Shown here: piece after piece, positions 8,265-18,675 of the stretch
Layout: each line of letters starts with the position of its first letter
Numbering within the stretch: position 1 is the stretch's first letter
Source of the DNA: Metamycoplasma auris 15026
GTDB taxonomy: Bacteria > Bacillota_I > Bacilli_A > Mycoplasmatales > Metamycoplasmataceae
Direction of reading: 5' to 3'
NCBI RefSeq assembly: GCF_000367765.1
Contig: NZ_AORI01000011.1
Coordinates: 1 to 64,000, forward strand
DNA length: 64,000 nucleotides
The notes under the pieces: generated by a model
Database searches by the model: none
Told to the model about the DNA's origin: nothing
The model's input: only the letters and a program-made list of their open reading frames with translations
Translations under genes and position numbers: made by a program

Positions 8265-8750
8265 TTAATAATTTTCTTGAATTCGTTTGTAATTCTTTTT
8301 ATTTTTTGCCATATATGACTTAATTATTTCAATCTCACTTATATCAATAAGTTGTCCTAAACCTAAATATGCTTCATAGGCTTTGGTGACATTTTCTTTA
8401 TTTTTTTGGTAAATGAGATTGGAAAAAAGCTTGTAAGTATAACTAAGTTGTAGCACAAAATTCTTATATTTAATTTTGGGAGTTAGTTTTGAAGGCACAG
8501 ATAAAGGATATGCAATACTAGTTAAAAAATGAATGCCATCAGCATATTCTTCTAAAATTTTTTGTCTGTCAGTTTGCTTATTTTTTTTTCAATATTTAAA
8601 TGATTGCACTTCGTTAGCAAATTCCCCTAATTCAACTAAAAGAGCAATAACAATTTTTTTATCAAAAAAAGACTTTTCTTTTTCTAATATTGCATCTGCA
8701 AAGACTTTATCTAAAATTTTTTGAGCTTCAAAAACTTCTTCTAAATTCAT
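8265..8750 (-). CDS. Dimeric dUTPase (all-alpha NTP pyrophosphatase)
   Basis: A 161-residue all-helical protein resembling the dimeric dUTPase family (dUTPase_2, MazG-like fold), which hydrolyses dUTP to dUMP and pyrophosphate. The metal-binding ELGEFANE segment (about residue 40), then FKYWKK and EEYADGIHFL (about residues 67-77), follow the family pattern. One TGA codon is Trp. The start at 8750 is the only ATG before the motifs. It stands alone, convergent with the M42 peptidase gene. The family is clear; dUTP as substrate is inferred. Confidence 0.85.
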
Positions 8751-8957
8751 AATTTAATATTATATGCAATATAAGTTTTTTAATAAAACAATCTTTTTAT
8801 TTTTTATTCTTAAAATAAAAGCTAAAAAACTAAAAAATAAATCTTAATGATTTTTGGTATTAATTACTTCAATAACATAGCAAATTAAATCAATAAAAAA
8901 CCTTGATTAAGCAATAAAAATTTTTCTTATTAGACTTAATTTAAGATGTATTTTTTT

Positions 8958-8973
8958 AAAAAAAGTGTATTAT
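8958..8973 (+). promoter_or_regulatory. Lipoprotein promoter with oligo-A and GTGTATTAT
   Basis: A7 followed by GTGTATTAT, 57 bases before the lipoprotein ATG. The same A-run plus GTGTATTAT lies 58 bases before the lipoprotein start at 46256, which suggests a shared -10 element and start distance. Confidence 0.45.
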
Positions 8974-9029
8974 TTTTAACATTAAGGCAAAAAATAATGC
9001 CTTTTTTATTTTATTAGGAGTTTTATAAG

Positions 9030-9644
9030 ATGTTTATAAATAAAAAAAGCAAAGCTTTTATTTCTTTGGGAACAATTGTTTCTTTTGCTACTTTTCCTTT
9101 AATTTCTTCTTCATGTAAGAACAAAAAAAGCAATAAAAACATGAATGATTTATTGCAAGAAAAACCAAATACAAAAGCAAATAAGGATACTAATGAATCT
9201 TTAGAAAATAAAAAGAATAATCCAGGAAGTAATGATACTAATACTAATTCCAATTATATAAAAAATATAAATCCTACAAATCCACTTGACACTGAAATAT
9301 TAAAGTTTTATAATGAAATTACAAACAAATTTAATGAATTAAAAAATGATTTTGATAATTTAAAAAATTTAAGCTTTGATGCTTCAAAATATAAAGATAA
9401 TAAAGATAATCTTCCAGTTGCTGTCGAAATTAAAACGAATGAAGAATTCCAAAAAGTAATTTCCCAGTTTTTTTCATATTTCTTTGAAACTTCAAATAAA
9501 TATAAAGAAAAACTAAAAGCTCTACTAAACAAAGAAATACAAGAAAAAGAAGAAGAATTTGACAAACTAAAATCAGAAATCAATGGTTTTATTAGGGAAA
9601 CAAAAAGCACGCTTGAATTATTTAGGAAACTAACTAAAAATTAG
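9030..9644 (+). CDS. Putative surface lipoprotein, 204 aa
   Basis: The N terminus has a lipoprotein signal with lipobox ISSSC (Cys29), so surface anchoring is expected. After an Asn/Lys/Asp-rich linker (residues 30-85) the rest is predicted helical, with heptad-like Leu/Phe/Lys/Glu patterns that fit a coiled coil. No TGA codon occurs. TTAGGAG lies 8-9 bases upstream of the ATG. tRNA-Leu follows. The protein matches no family I can name. Confidence 0.82.
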   Translation: MFINKKSKAFISLGTIVSFATFPLISSSCKNKKSNKNMNDLLQEKPNTKANKDTNESLENKKNNPGSNDTNTNSNYIKNINPTNPLDTEILKFYNEITNKFNELKNDFDNLKNLSFDASKYKDNKDNLPVAVEIKTNEEFQKVISQFFSYFFETSNKYKEKLKALLNKEIQEKEEEFDKLKSEINGFIRETKSTLELFRKLTKN

Positions 9645-9708
9645 ATTTTTTATTTAATAAGGAATTTTTTAAATATAATTTTAGATTGATTTTGATTAAA
9701 TAAACAAA

Positions 9709-9793
9709 GCTCCAGTGGCGGAATGGCAGACGCAGTTGACTCAAAATCAACCGGTTAAGAGCCGTGCTGGTTCAAGTCCAGTCTGGAGCACCA
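9709..9793 (+). tRNA. tRNA-Leu (CAA anticodon)
   Basis: An 85-base class II tRNA: acceptor GCTCCAG/CTGGAGC, anticodon stem GTTGA/TCAAC around loop CTCAAAA (CAA), a long variable arm (CGGTTAAGAGCCG), a T arm with GGTTCAAGTCC, and encoded CCA. Confidence 0.95.
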
Positions 9794-9837
9794 TATAATC
9801 AAAATCAAAATGATTATCTAACCTTAAAATAAAAAAC

Positions 9838-9877
9838 AATACTTATTTCAATCAAATTTGGAATAAGTATTTTTTGT
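9838..9877 (+). terminator. tRNA-Leu terminator
   Basis: AATACTTATT pairs with AATAAGTATT around a 14-base loop and is followed by T6, 45 bases past tRNA-Leu. Confidence 0.75.
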
Positions 9878-9937
9878 TTATAATTATGTTATTATTATTA
9901 ATCTTTAAATAAAAAGGAGGCATTAAAAAGTTTTTTT

Positions 9938-10798
9938 ATGAATAATCGAAAAATGGAATTAAAGAAACTAAAGAAGCATGAATTATATGCAAATTGATAT
10001 CCAATTTTAATTCTTACAGCCATTTTTGCAACTTGGCTATTAATAATTTATATGGTTGCAATTTTTAAAAATAAATATTTTGAAAATGGTATTCTAGGGC
10101 TAACTAATGACATTATAGCTAGTGTTATAACTGGACTTATTTCAGGAATTCTAACCATTTTGTTTGCTTTTATTTTTCTTGATTTAGTTAAAAGATCCTT
10201 TATTAAAGATTATTTTAGTTATTATTGCTATTTAAATTCATTACGCAATAAAACAAAATACACCTTTTTTAAGGATTCAAAAATCCCTAAAGACTTATAT
10301 TTAAAAAATGCTGAACAAATGACTAAATCCACATTTGTTTCCATTGTTGCAAGTATTTTAAATTACTCAATAATGTCCCCTCATTATAAGAATTTAATAA
10401 ATGAAATTGATAGTGACTTTGCACTACATGCATTTTTAACACCTAATTTTAATAAGCAAAGAAAAGTAGCAATTTCAAAAATCGTTATTTTTGATTTAGT
10501 AATTCCTTTTTTAATCATGTCCTTCTTGTTAGCTGTTATTATTTGAATTAACAAAGAACCAATAAGAGAAAATTTAGGAAGTTCCTTAGAAATGGAAGAA
10601 GATATTTCAATTTCTGCAGTTACAAGAATCTTAATTATTCTTCTAACAACTGTTTTTTCATTAATGCTTTCAATTTCAATTTATGAATTTTATATTCTAA
10701 ATAAGATTAAAAACTACAATAGTTACAATGATTTTTATTTTTTATCATTTAACAACTATGACTACAAAAAATTAAATTCATCATTGATAAAAAGATAG
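9938..10798 (+). CDS. Multi-pass membrane protein of unknown function, 286 aa
   Basis: Two TGA-Trp codons join what would otherwise be separate frames. Four hydrophobic segments are visible, at about residues 27-48, 63-85, 186-206 and 220-242, with a roughly 100-residue polar stretch between the second and third. The N terminus is short and basic. AAAGGAGG lies 18 bases upstream of the ATG, farther than usual, but no closer in-frame start is present. I do not recognise a family. It lies between tRNA-Leu and the P80 operon with its own flanking hairpins, so it is probably transcribed alone. Confidence 0.75.
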
Positions 10799-10903
10799 TA
10801 AATAATAACTGATTTTTAAACCTAGTCATTTAAATTTTTTTAGGGCTTTTTTGTAGTACAATTTCTTATGTGAATTACACATTCAAAACTCGCAAATAAA
10901 ATT

Positions 10904-10943
10904 ACACACTTTCAATTAGATTTCTAATTGAAGTGTGTTTTTG
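10904..10943 (+). terminator. Strong hairpin terminator
   Basis: ACACACT plus TTCAATTAG pairs with CTAATTGAA plus GTGTGT with one bulged T and a 4-base loop, followed by T5. It probably ends the transcript of the preceding membrane-protein gene, about 105 bases past its stop. Confidence 0.65.
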
Positions 10944-11075
10944 TTTAACAGTTTCCTAGCAACTTCACATTTATACAAAAGATATAAATAGTTTAGAATT
11001 TAGTTGTAAAAAAGCTAAATTAAAATAAAAGAAAATAACAATAAAAAAAGACGTAAAAGCAAACCAAACAAAACT

Positions 11076-11099
11076 AAAAAAAAAAAAAAAAAAAAAAAA
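11076..11099 (+). repeat. Poly-A tract, 24 bases
   Basis: An uninterrupted run of 24 A ends 22 bases before the P80 lipoprotein ATG. Homopolymers of this length are prone to slippage. In several mycoplasmas, poly-A length upstream of lipoprotein genes switches expression. Whether this one lies in the promoter spacer or the leader is unclear. Confidence 0.85.
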
Positions 11100-11121
11100 T
11101 GAAAGGTTTTTAAAACAAGCA

Positions 11122-13194
11122 ATGAAAAAGACAAATAAGGTTTTATTATCTTTAGCAAGTATATCGATTTTAGCCACTCCTTTACTTGCTGCTGCATGTA
11201 ATAGAACTGGTCAGTTTGATCAAGCAGATGATGGAATCTTAAAGATAGCTACTGGTTTTTCTGAAAGTGGTGTTCAAGGAGAAGCTTTACAAGGCGTAGT
11301 AGCTTCTTACAACGAATGATTAAAGAAAAATCCTGATAAAAAAGCTGAAGGATATTTACCAGTTCAATACGAATTCTTGCCAAATGGGTATGATACTGGG
11401 ACTCTAACAAACAAATTGGCAGCTAAAGAACATAAAACGTTCTGAAATATTTTACTAAATTATCCAACTTCTGCATCAATTCTTGCTCAAAATAATATGA
11501 ACCTTGCTCTTAGCAATGAAGAATTTGAAGATTTAGACCTTGCAGATGCATTTAAAAACGGGAATAAAGGAATTGGTGGTAACACAAACAACGAAAAATG
11601 AACAGTTCCTTTTGGTGTTTCATCTGAAATGAATTCCATTAACAAGATTGTTGTTGGTAAATTAGTTAGTGAATTAAAAGAAAAGGGTGTAAAAATAGAC
11701 GAAAACAAGTCAACTAAATTAAAATCATACATGGAATATTATAGTAGTAAATCCAATGGTAAAAAGGGATATGTGGATGAATTTTGGAAGTCTGCAAAAG
11801 CAAGTAATGAAGAAGATGTAAAAAAAGAAATCGCAAAAATGAATCTTGATTTATCAGATGAAATTTTTAACTCATACGAAAAATTAGTTAAATTTGCAAT
11901 TGCTGCTAGAAAAATGTATCCAAACGATCTATCAAAACCTATTTTAGGAATTGATTCGTTACCTACTGCAATTAATGTTATGATAGCCGCTAGAACAAAA
12001 GGTGATTTATCAAAAGGATTTATTACACCTTCTGTTGAACATGCAGTTGATGGTGGATATGATTATGGGTCATTTCAAAAATCTGGTACTCCTCAAAATA
12101 AAATATTTAGAGAACTTCTTGAAATTATCTTTGAAGGTATTGAAACAGGGGCTGTTTGAGTTGGTGGTGGAGGAGCCTTTGGTTCTAACTTATTAACAAA
12201 GCACAATATGGCTTTAAATATAGGTTCAACTGCAGGATATTCACACACATACATAAAAGAAAATAAAATTACTATTAATTATGTGGAAGATGAAAAGAAT
12301 TCAATTAATTCAGGAAACCTATTTGAACTTTTAAATGGCGATGGGAAATCATTGTTTCAATTTAAAATAAACAATCATACAAATAAAATTTATTCAAATG
12401 ATTATAAAGATACTGTTGGAAAGCATGACAAAAAGTTTGTCTCTAAAGAAAAAGTTGATCAAGTATTGGCAAAAGTAAAAGATAATTATAGTAAATATAA
12501 ATTAGTTCGTTTAGGATATGATAGTAAAAGCAAAAAATTAGGTTCCTATCAATTAAAAGGAGACTACGCTGATAAAATTATTAGTTTAGGTTCAATTTTT
12601 GATGGAGATAAAAACGAATATTCTTTAATAGATTCAAGTATTATAAAGACCAAAGAATTAGATACAAAAGCCTTGCTAAATAAAGATGATGCTGATTGAG
12701 TTTCGGCACCACTAAAAGGCAAAGTTGATGACAAGAATTCAATATTTGTTCAAGGGCCATCATTTGTTTTAATTCATGCAAATGAACGTGAAAATAAGGC
12801 TACCAAATTATTTATTAACTGGATGTTCAAACATAAACTTGATAAAATAGACTTTGGTACAAAGAAAAAGACTGAAAGTTTTACTAATGTATCTCCAATT
12901 GATGCATTTAATATATATTCAAGTTATATATCTCCAACAAAATCATATTTTAATAATAATGACACATCAAAATTAAAATTGAATGAAGCATCAAATAAGG
13001 CATTTGAAAACTTTAAAAAAGCTATAAATTCACCTAGCGATTATCAAACTGCTGATGATGTTGCTTCAGTAAGATCTGATAAATTAAGAGATGCAATTGG
13101 CAGTGCAGGAAGACAAATTGTCAATAAAGTCGCTTCGGGGAAAAAAGTTAAACTTGATGAATTTCTAGCACAAATTGAAAAATTATTTAAATAA
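11122..13194 (+). CDS. P80-family lipoprotein, probable substrate-binding component
   Basis: A 690-residue lipoprotein with lipobox LLAAAC (Cys26). The body (LKIATGFSESGVQG, an Asp/Gly-rich middle and a conserved VWVGGGGAFGSN segment near residues 340-350) looks like the mycoplasma P80/MG185 family. In M. genitalium the MG185 relative precedes a nuclease, an ABC ATPase and two permeases, the order seen here. I infer that it captures a ligand, perhaps nucleic-acid fragments, for the downstream ABC importer. Several TGA-Trp codons occur. The upstream A24 tract suggests variable expression. M. hominis P80 is the best-known relative. Confidence 0.85.
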
Positions 13195-13256
13195 TTAATG
13201 TTTTCAAATTAAAAAACATACACATCTAATGTGTTGTTTTTAATGAAGGATAAACT

Positions 13257-14216
13257 ATGAAGAAAATTTGATGAGTATTAAGTACTACTCCGATTATTGC
13301 ATCACCTTTTGTTGTTATTTCATGTACAAAAATAAATGATAAATATTATGATAGTCTAAGGTTAAATGATACTTTTTTTGGCATTAATAATTTAGATGAA
13401 GTTGGAAAAATTTTTGATAAAAAATATAAGGAAACTGTTATAACAGATTTAGAAACAAGAAAAGAAGAAGTCAAAGAGAGAAGTTTTTGGGAAAAATTCT
13501 TTGCAATTGAAGGTGTAGTTGATAGCGTTGTTGATGGTGATACACTATATGTAAAAGTGACAAATGGAAAATTACATAATAAGCAGCATTTTAATAATGG
13601 TGAAATCATTAAAATAAGAATTCCAATGATTGACACATTGGAGGAATATGATAAAGCTAGTCCAAAAGAAAGAGCATTAGCATCAATTGATAGTGCATTT
13701 GCAAAAAAAATGGTACCAGTTGGCACAAAAGTAAGGGTTATTACGGAAAACTGAGCAAATAAATCACACGATCGCGTTATAGGTTATGTATTCTTTGGAA
13801 ATAACTTTGAAAAAGAATGAGATATTGAAATGCTAAGAAATGGGCTCGCATTGCCTAGAGTCCAAGAAAGCGCTTTTAAAAACTTTTTATTTGATTACGA
13901 TGACAAAATTAAATCATCCCCTGCTTCATATTTAATTCCATATGTTGCAAAAGCATTTAATGAAGGATGATTGCAAAAAAGAGGATTTTATAAAAAAGGG
14001 GGAAATGATATTAATCTAAATGGTAAAAAGAAAAGTATCAAATTTAAAAATCCTGAAGAATTTGCAACAGCATACGAAGCACATGGTAAAGCTTTAATTA
14101 ATGATGCTTATAGATTCTTTTATCCAACAGTATTACCAAAAGGTGTACACTCTATATTTAAGAATGATAAAAACAACTTTTATGAATTTTTAATTAAACA
14201 AAAAGAAAATAAATAA
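13257..14216 (+). CDS. mnuA: Membrane-anchored thermonuclease-like lipoprotein (MnuA/MG186 type)
   Basis: A 319-residue protein with two TGA-Trp codons in its signal and a lipobox-like VVISC (Cys23). From residue 85 on it has a staphylococcal-nuclease fold. VDGDTLYV (Asp93, Asp95) and IRIPMIDT carry the calcium and Arg positions. The SPKERAL segment supplies the Glu region, and HDRVIGYVF the second catalytic Arg. Such mycoplasma nucleases sit on the outer face and digest host DNA and RNA to supply nucleotides. It lies 62 bases after the P80 gene and 18 before the ABC ATPase, in one operon. Confidence 0.9.
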
Positions 14217-14234
14217 TTAAATAAAGGAAAAATA

Positions 14235-16391
14235 ATGGAAAAATCGAATAGTGGATTAACACAGCAAGAGATTCATGGTTTTTCAAAAGAACGTTATCAT
14301 GCAAAAAAATCAATCCCTGCGATTGAAGTTAAGGATTTAGTAATTGACTTTGGTGAATCTTTAGCTGTTGATAATGCTTCTTTCACCATTGAACGTGGTG
14401 AGTTAGTTACTTTACTTGGACCATCAGGTTCAGGGAAAACTACTACTTTGAATGCAATTTCTGGTCTATTGCGTCCAACTAGTGGAAAGATCTTTTTCTC
14501 TGGTGTTGATGTAACAAAATTCTCCCCTCAACAAAGAGAATTAGGTTTAGTTTTCCAAAACTATGCTTTATATCCACATATGACTGTGTATGATAACATT
14601 GCCTTTCCTTTAATGAATGATAAACACTGAAAAGAAGAAACTATTGAAAGATCAAAATTAGCTCAACAAGAAATATTTGAAATTATTTTCAAACATTTCA
14701 ATGTTGATCCTTCTTTAGTTAAGGATTCAAGAACCAAGTTATATCATTCAATTGATAATCCAAAGGAAACAAGAAATTATTTAACAGAACTAAAAACAGA
14801 ATTCAATAACATAATTGATAATGAAGTAAACGAATATAACTTTATTCATACTAAAAAAACTGCCCAATTATCTGCATTAACAAAAAAAGTGTTAATGGAT
14901 ATTAAAGAAACCAAAAAAGAAATTAAAAGAATTGCATTAGAAGATAAAAACACAAAAGCTCAAGCTAAAAATGAAATTTCTGAACAAGAAAATTCAATTG
15001 AGATTTTAGATGAATCTAAAGATACAAAAGAATTAAAGAAAATACAAAATGAGCAATACAATGAATTAAATGCTAAATATAATCAAAAAGTTATTGAAGC
15101 AAAAGAAGCTTTAGAAAATAAAATTGCTGAAACAAAAAAACAATTGGAACTAAAACTATCAGAAACTGATTCCAAAGACCAAATTAAGGCCTTAAAAGAC
15201 GCATATTTTGCAGAATACAATAAAGCTAAAATTGCATTCAACTATGAAGTTGTAGAAGCAAAAAAACAATTGTATTTAAAACTAGCAGACATTAACTTAA
15301 ATTACAAAGTTAATGGTCTAAAAGATGTATATGCTGCTGAATATAATGCAACTAAATTTGAATTTAATTACAAAATCAAAGAAGCAAAAAAAGCACTACA
15401 AAATAAAATTGCAGAACAAAAAAAATCTGACCTAAATGATAAAATCAAAAAAATTGAAAATCGAATCATTTCAGTAAAAAAAGAAACAGAATCTACCTAT
15501 TCTCAAACAATTAAAGAATTATTACAACCAATTTTTGATAAGAATGAAATTAATTCAACTAATACTAAAAAAGCTTTAAATGAATTAATTTTAACCTTAC
15601 CAGCTGAGTTGCAAACTCAAATTAATAATTTAGCTAAAGATGTATTAACTATTGAAGAAGCAATCGTAAGAGATGTTTTAGATGTTGCTCAAAGAGTTGA
15701 AATTACAAAGAATTTATCAAAACGTCCAACTCAACTATCTGGTGGGCAACAACAACGGGTAGCTATTGCTAGAGCAATCGTTAAAAAACCTAAAATTCTT
15801 CTATTAGATGAACCTCTTTCAAACTTGGATGCAAAACTTCGGATTTCAACAAGAAAATGAATACGTTCAATTCAACAAGAACTAGGAATTACAACTGTTT
15901 TTGTTACTCATGACCAAGAAGAAGCTATGTCAATTAGTGACAAAATCATTTGTATGTCAACAGCTAAGGTACAACAAATTGGTGCTCCAATGGACTTATA
16001 CCTAAAACCAAAAAATGAATTTGTTGCCAAATTCTTAGGTATGCCAGAAATGACAGTTTTTGAAACTGATGTTAAGGGCGGCTATGTTTACTATAACAAA
16101 AAGAAATTAACAAAAGCACCAGCTGGATACAAGAAAAATAAAATTAGTCTTGGATTTAGAGGGGAATCATTGGTTGAAGATGAAAATGGAATTATTAGTG
16201 GGGACATTAAATTAGTTGAATATCTAGGAAAAGAAATTCAAGCACAAATCTTTATTAAAGAAATTAACCGTGTTGCTAATGTTTTCTTAGGCGCTAAAAC
16301 TAAATATGAAATTGGCGAAAATGTTAAACTAAGCATTAAAAGAGAAGAGTTGTATCATCTATTCGATATTGATACAAAGGAAAGAATTTAA
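14235..16391 (+). CDS. Carbohydrate-type ABC transporter ATPase with a roughly 360-residue coiled-coil insert
   Basis: A 718-residue MalK/UgpC-like ATPase (MG187 position). Walker A GPSGSGKT is at 62-69, the Q-loop VFQNYALYP around Gln108, signature LSGGQ at 501-505, then [11 protein letters not shown] and the switch HDQEEA. A regulatory OB-type domain fills the last about 130 residues. Between the Q-loop and the signature lies an insert (about 131-490) that is Lys/Glu-rich and helical, with at least three repeats around AEYNxxK and EAKKxL. The ATPase motifs are intact, so the enzyme should be active. The stop overlaps the next start (TAATG). MG187 relatives are also longer than MalK. Confidence 0.9.
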
Positions 16392-17413
16392 TGAAAACAT
16401 ATTTTTGAAAAAAATATCGGATTAAAAAAACTGGCGAAGCTTTAAGTATTTTAAATGCCAAAACGCCATTTTGAAAACCATTTCTTTTAATGTTACCATC
16501 ATTAATCGCTTTATTTTTCATGGTTGTTATTCCATTTATCTTTGTTATTATTGGTTCATTTAGATCAAGAGTAACATTTACTACATATGGCTGATCATTT
16601 GATCACTATTGACATGCAAGCAAGGGCGGAACAGTAGGTATTCTAAATGACCCAAAATTCCAAGTTGCATTAGTTAACTCATTAGTATACGCAGTAACAG
16701 CATTACCAATTGGTTTAATGATTTCTATTCTAATTAGTACTGCCATTACTATGGTTGTAAGAAAATATGCCCAAAACTTCTGACAAACAGTATTCTTTTT
16801 ACCATATATGACTGGTGCTGTTGCTGTTTCATTAACATTTACAGCCATTTTTGGTAGAGCTAATGAAGGAGCTATTGTTCCACTTCTATATAACTCATCA
16901 AGTAGATGAAATCCATTTATTGTTATTCTAATTCGGGGAGTTTGAGGAGGACTAGCATTTCAAGTTTTAATTCTAACAACTGCAATGCTATCAGTAAACC
17001 CAGATTTATATAAATCATCAGCAATCGATGGCGCATCTACTTCAAAACAATTCTTTATGATTACTCTACCATCAATCCAAAGAACACTTTCATTTCTATT
17101 TACAATTGGAATCATCAACGGAATTAAAGTCTTTCCACTAGCACTATATAACAATAATGCTACTGATGCAATTGCTGAAAATGGAAGTTCGCTATTAATT
17201 TATATCTTCCAAGCAGTTAGATTCTCAAGTGGGGACTTTGGTAGAGCAATGGCATCATCAGTGTTTCTATTTGTATTAGGTGTTACTTTATCATTCTCAT
17301 TAAGAAAGTTCGTTTCATTAATCTATAAAGCAAAAATCAAATTAGGAGAAAAAAATGTTGTTAACAAGCTTAAAGCTGAGATACAAAAGAGAAAAATCAG
17401 CTTTAAAATCTAA
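16391..17413 (+). CDS. ABC transporter permease 1 (MalF/UgpA type)
   Basis: A 340-residue inner-membrane permease with about six TM segments. The cytoplasmic EAA loop SSAIDGASTSKQFFMITLPSI at about residues 210-230 docks the ATPase. Many Trp codons are TGA. Its ATG overlaps the ATPase stop by one base, so the two are translationally coupled. It matches the MG188 position of the conserved nuclease/ABC cluster. Sequence class says sugar or glycerol-phosphate type; operon context suggests nucleotides or nucleic-acid fragments instead. Confidence 0.9.
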
Positions 17414-18389
17414 ACAGGAGTTGATGAGTAAACCTTATTCAACAACAAATGTTTTAGGCAAACTTTTTGAATGAGCATTTAAAGTAACCATCCTAACGTT
17501 TTTTAGCTTCTTAGTAATTCTTCCATTTTATTTCATGATTGAACAAGCACTAGTAGACCCAAAATTCTATGAAAACCCTGGATTTAGTATTGCTTGATGA
17601 CCATTTAGTTATGAAAAATATCTTGCAGCAAATAGGGAATTTAGTGGCAATTTAGGAACAAGTTTATTCTTTTCTAACTTTAAGGGTGCAATTGAGCAAG
17701 GATATTTACAATCACTTGTATTTACAGCCGGTTTTGCTGCGCTATCTGTCATTGTTAGATTATTCTTTGCAATAACACTAGGATATGCACTTGCAATGAA
17801 AAACTGAAAAGGAAAAAACGTATTTTTCAATATCCTTCTAGCATTAATTGTGATACCTGAAATTACACTTATTTCCTTACAATATACTCTAGTATCCAAA
17901 GCTGGATGACTTGGTACTAAAAATCCATTTATCATTGTTGCTATGATTGTGCCATTTGCAACTTCAATCTTCAATGCTTATATGTATAGAGATTCTTTTG
18001 ATGCAATTCCTAACTCAGTAAAAGAATCTTCCATGCTAGATGGAGCAAATGGTTTTAAATACTTCTTTAATATTGCGCTTCCAATGGTAAAAGCAACAAC
18101 TTGAACAGTTATTATTCTAACAGCAATTGCCTCATGAAACTCATATACATGACCTGCTTTGCTATGAGATTCAGCTCCTGGTGAAACAGCTGGATATTAT
18201 GCACCAATTAACTTATGATTGTTTACAACTGGTAGACATGAAGTTGCTCCTGGACAAATTCAAATTGTTTTATCTGTAAGAATGGCAGCTACTTTATTAG
18301 CAGTTATTCCTATGATTATTGTTTACTTTATTCTAAGAAAAAGAATAATGGCAGCAATTTCAAGAAGAGGAAGCGGAGCAAAAGGATAA
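17355..18389 (+). CDS. ABC transporter permease 2 (MalG/UgpE type)
   Basis: A 344-residue permease with about six TM segments and an EAA loop (KESSMLDGANGFKYFFNIALP, about residues 223-243). The start was chosen at 17355 because AGGAG lies 7 bases before it. This gives a 23-residue basic N-terminal extension and a 59-base overlap with permease 1. The alternative ATG at 17424 sits only 3 bases after its GGAG. Dense in TGA-Trp codons. It corresponds to the MG189 position of the same conserved operon. Confidence 0.87.
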
Positions 18390-18393
18390 GATT

Positions 18394-18585
18394 ATGGAAT
18401 ACAAAGATTATAGTTCTCTAGCAACAAAAAATAAAGGCAAAAGAGTTGCAAAAAAGACAATGCGGATCTTTTGAATACTATTTACAGTAATCATTGGATT
18501 AATCACTTTAGGCTTTATGCTTTATGGGTTAATTATTGGTGTATACCAAGTATTTAATCAAGATACATTAAGACTATTTACCTAA
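18394..18585 (+). CDS. Small single-pass membrane protein at the end of the ABC operon, 63 aa
   Basis: The frame begins 4 bases after the permease 2 stop. It codes for a basic N terminus (about 25 residues, KGKRVAKKT), one TGA-Trp, a hydrophobic helix (about residues 27-50) and a short polar tail ending DTLRLFT. A terminator follows directly, so it is the last gene of the operon. Its length and context suggest an accessory subunit of the transporter. No family is recognised. Confidence 0.7.
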
Positions 18586-18602
18586 AAAAAACTAAAAAAA
18601 CT

Positions 18603-18634
18603 AAAAAGCAAGCATTATATGATGTTTGCTTTTT
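18603..18634 (+). terminator. ABC operon terminator
   Basis: AAAAGCAAGCAT pairs with GATGTTTGCTTTT (one G-U) around a short loop and ends in a T-run, 18 bases after the small membrane protein. Confidence 0.8.
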
Positions 18635-18675
18635 ATTTCTTATTAACTTCTAAATTTAATATAAAATATTAAATT

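Larger units (their letters stand above)
10799..11121. other. Intergenic region upstream of the P80 operon
   Basis: About 320 bases without a gene. It holds a strong hairpin (10904-10938), a short direct repeat of AATTACACA (about 10873 and 10901), the region where the P80 promoter must lie, and a 24-A homopolymer 22 bases before the P80 start. Confidence 0.55.

Noticed and set aside
9023-9253. Minus-strand hydrophobic frame over the lipoprotein at 9030
   Set aside because: Mirror of Lys/Asn-rich coding sequence; the plus-strand frame has a ribosome binding site and lipobox.
14889-15860. Separate coiled-coil gene inside the ABC ATPase region
   Set aside because: It is in frame with the Walker A part upstream and with the signature part downstream, joined by TGA-Trp codons; one long ATPase.
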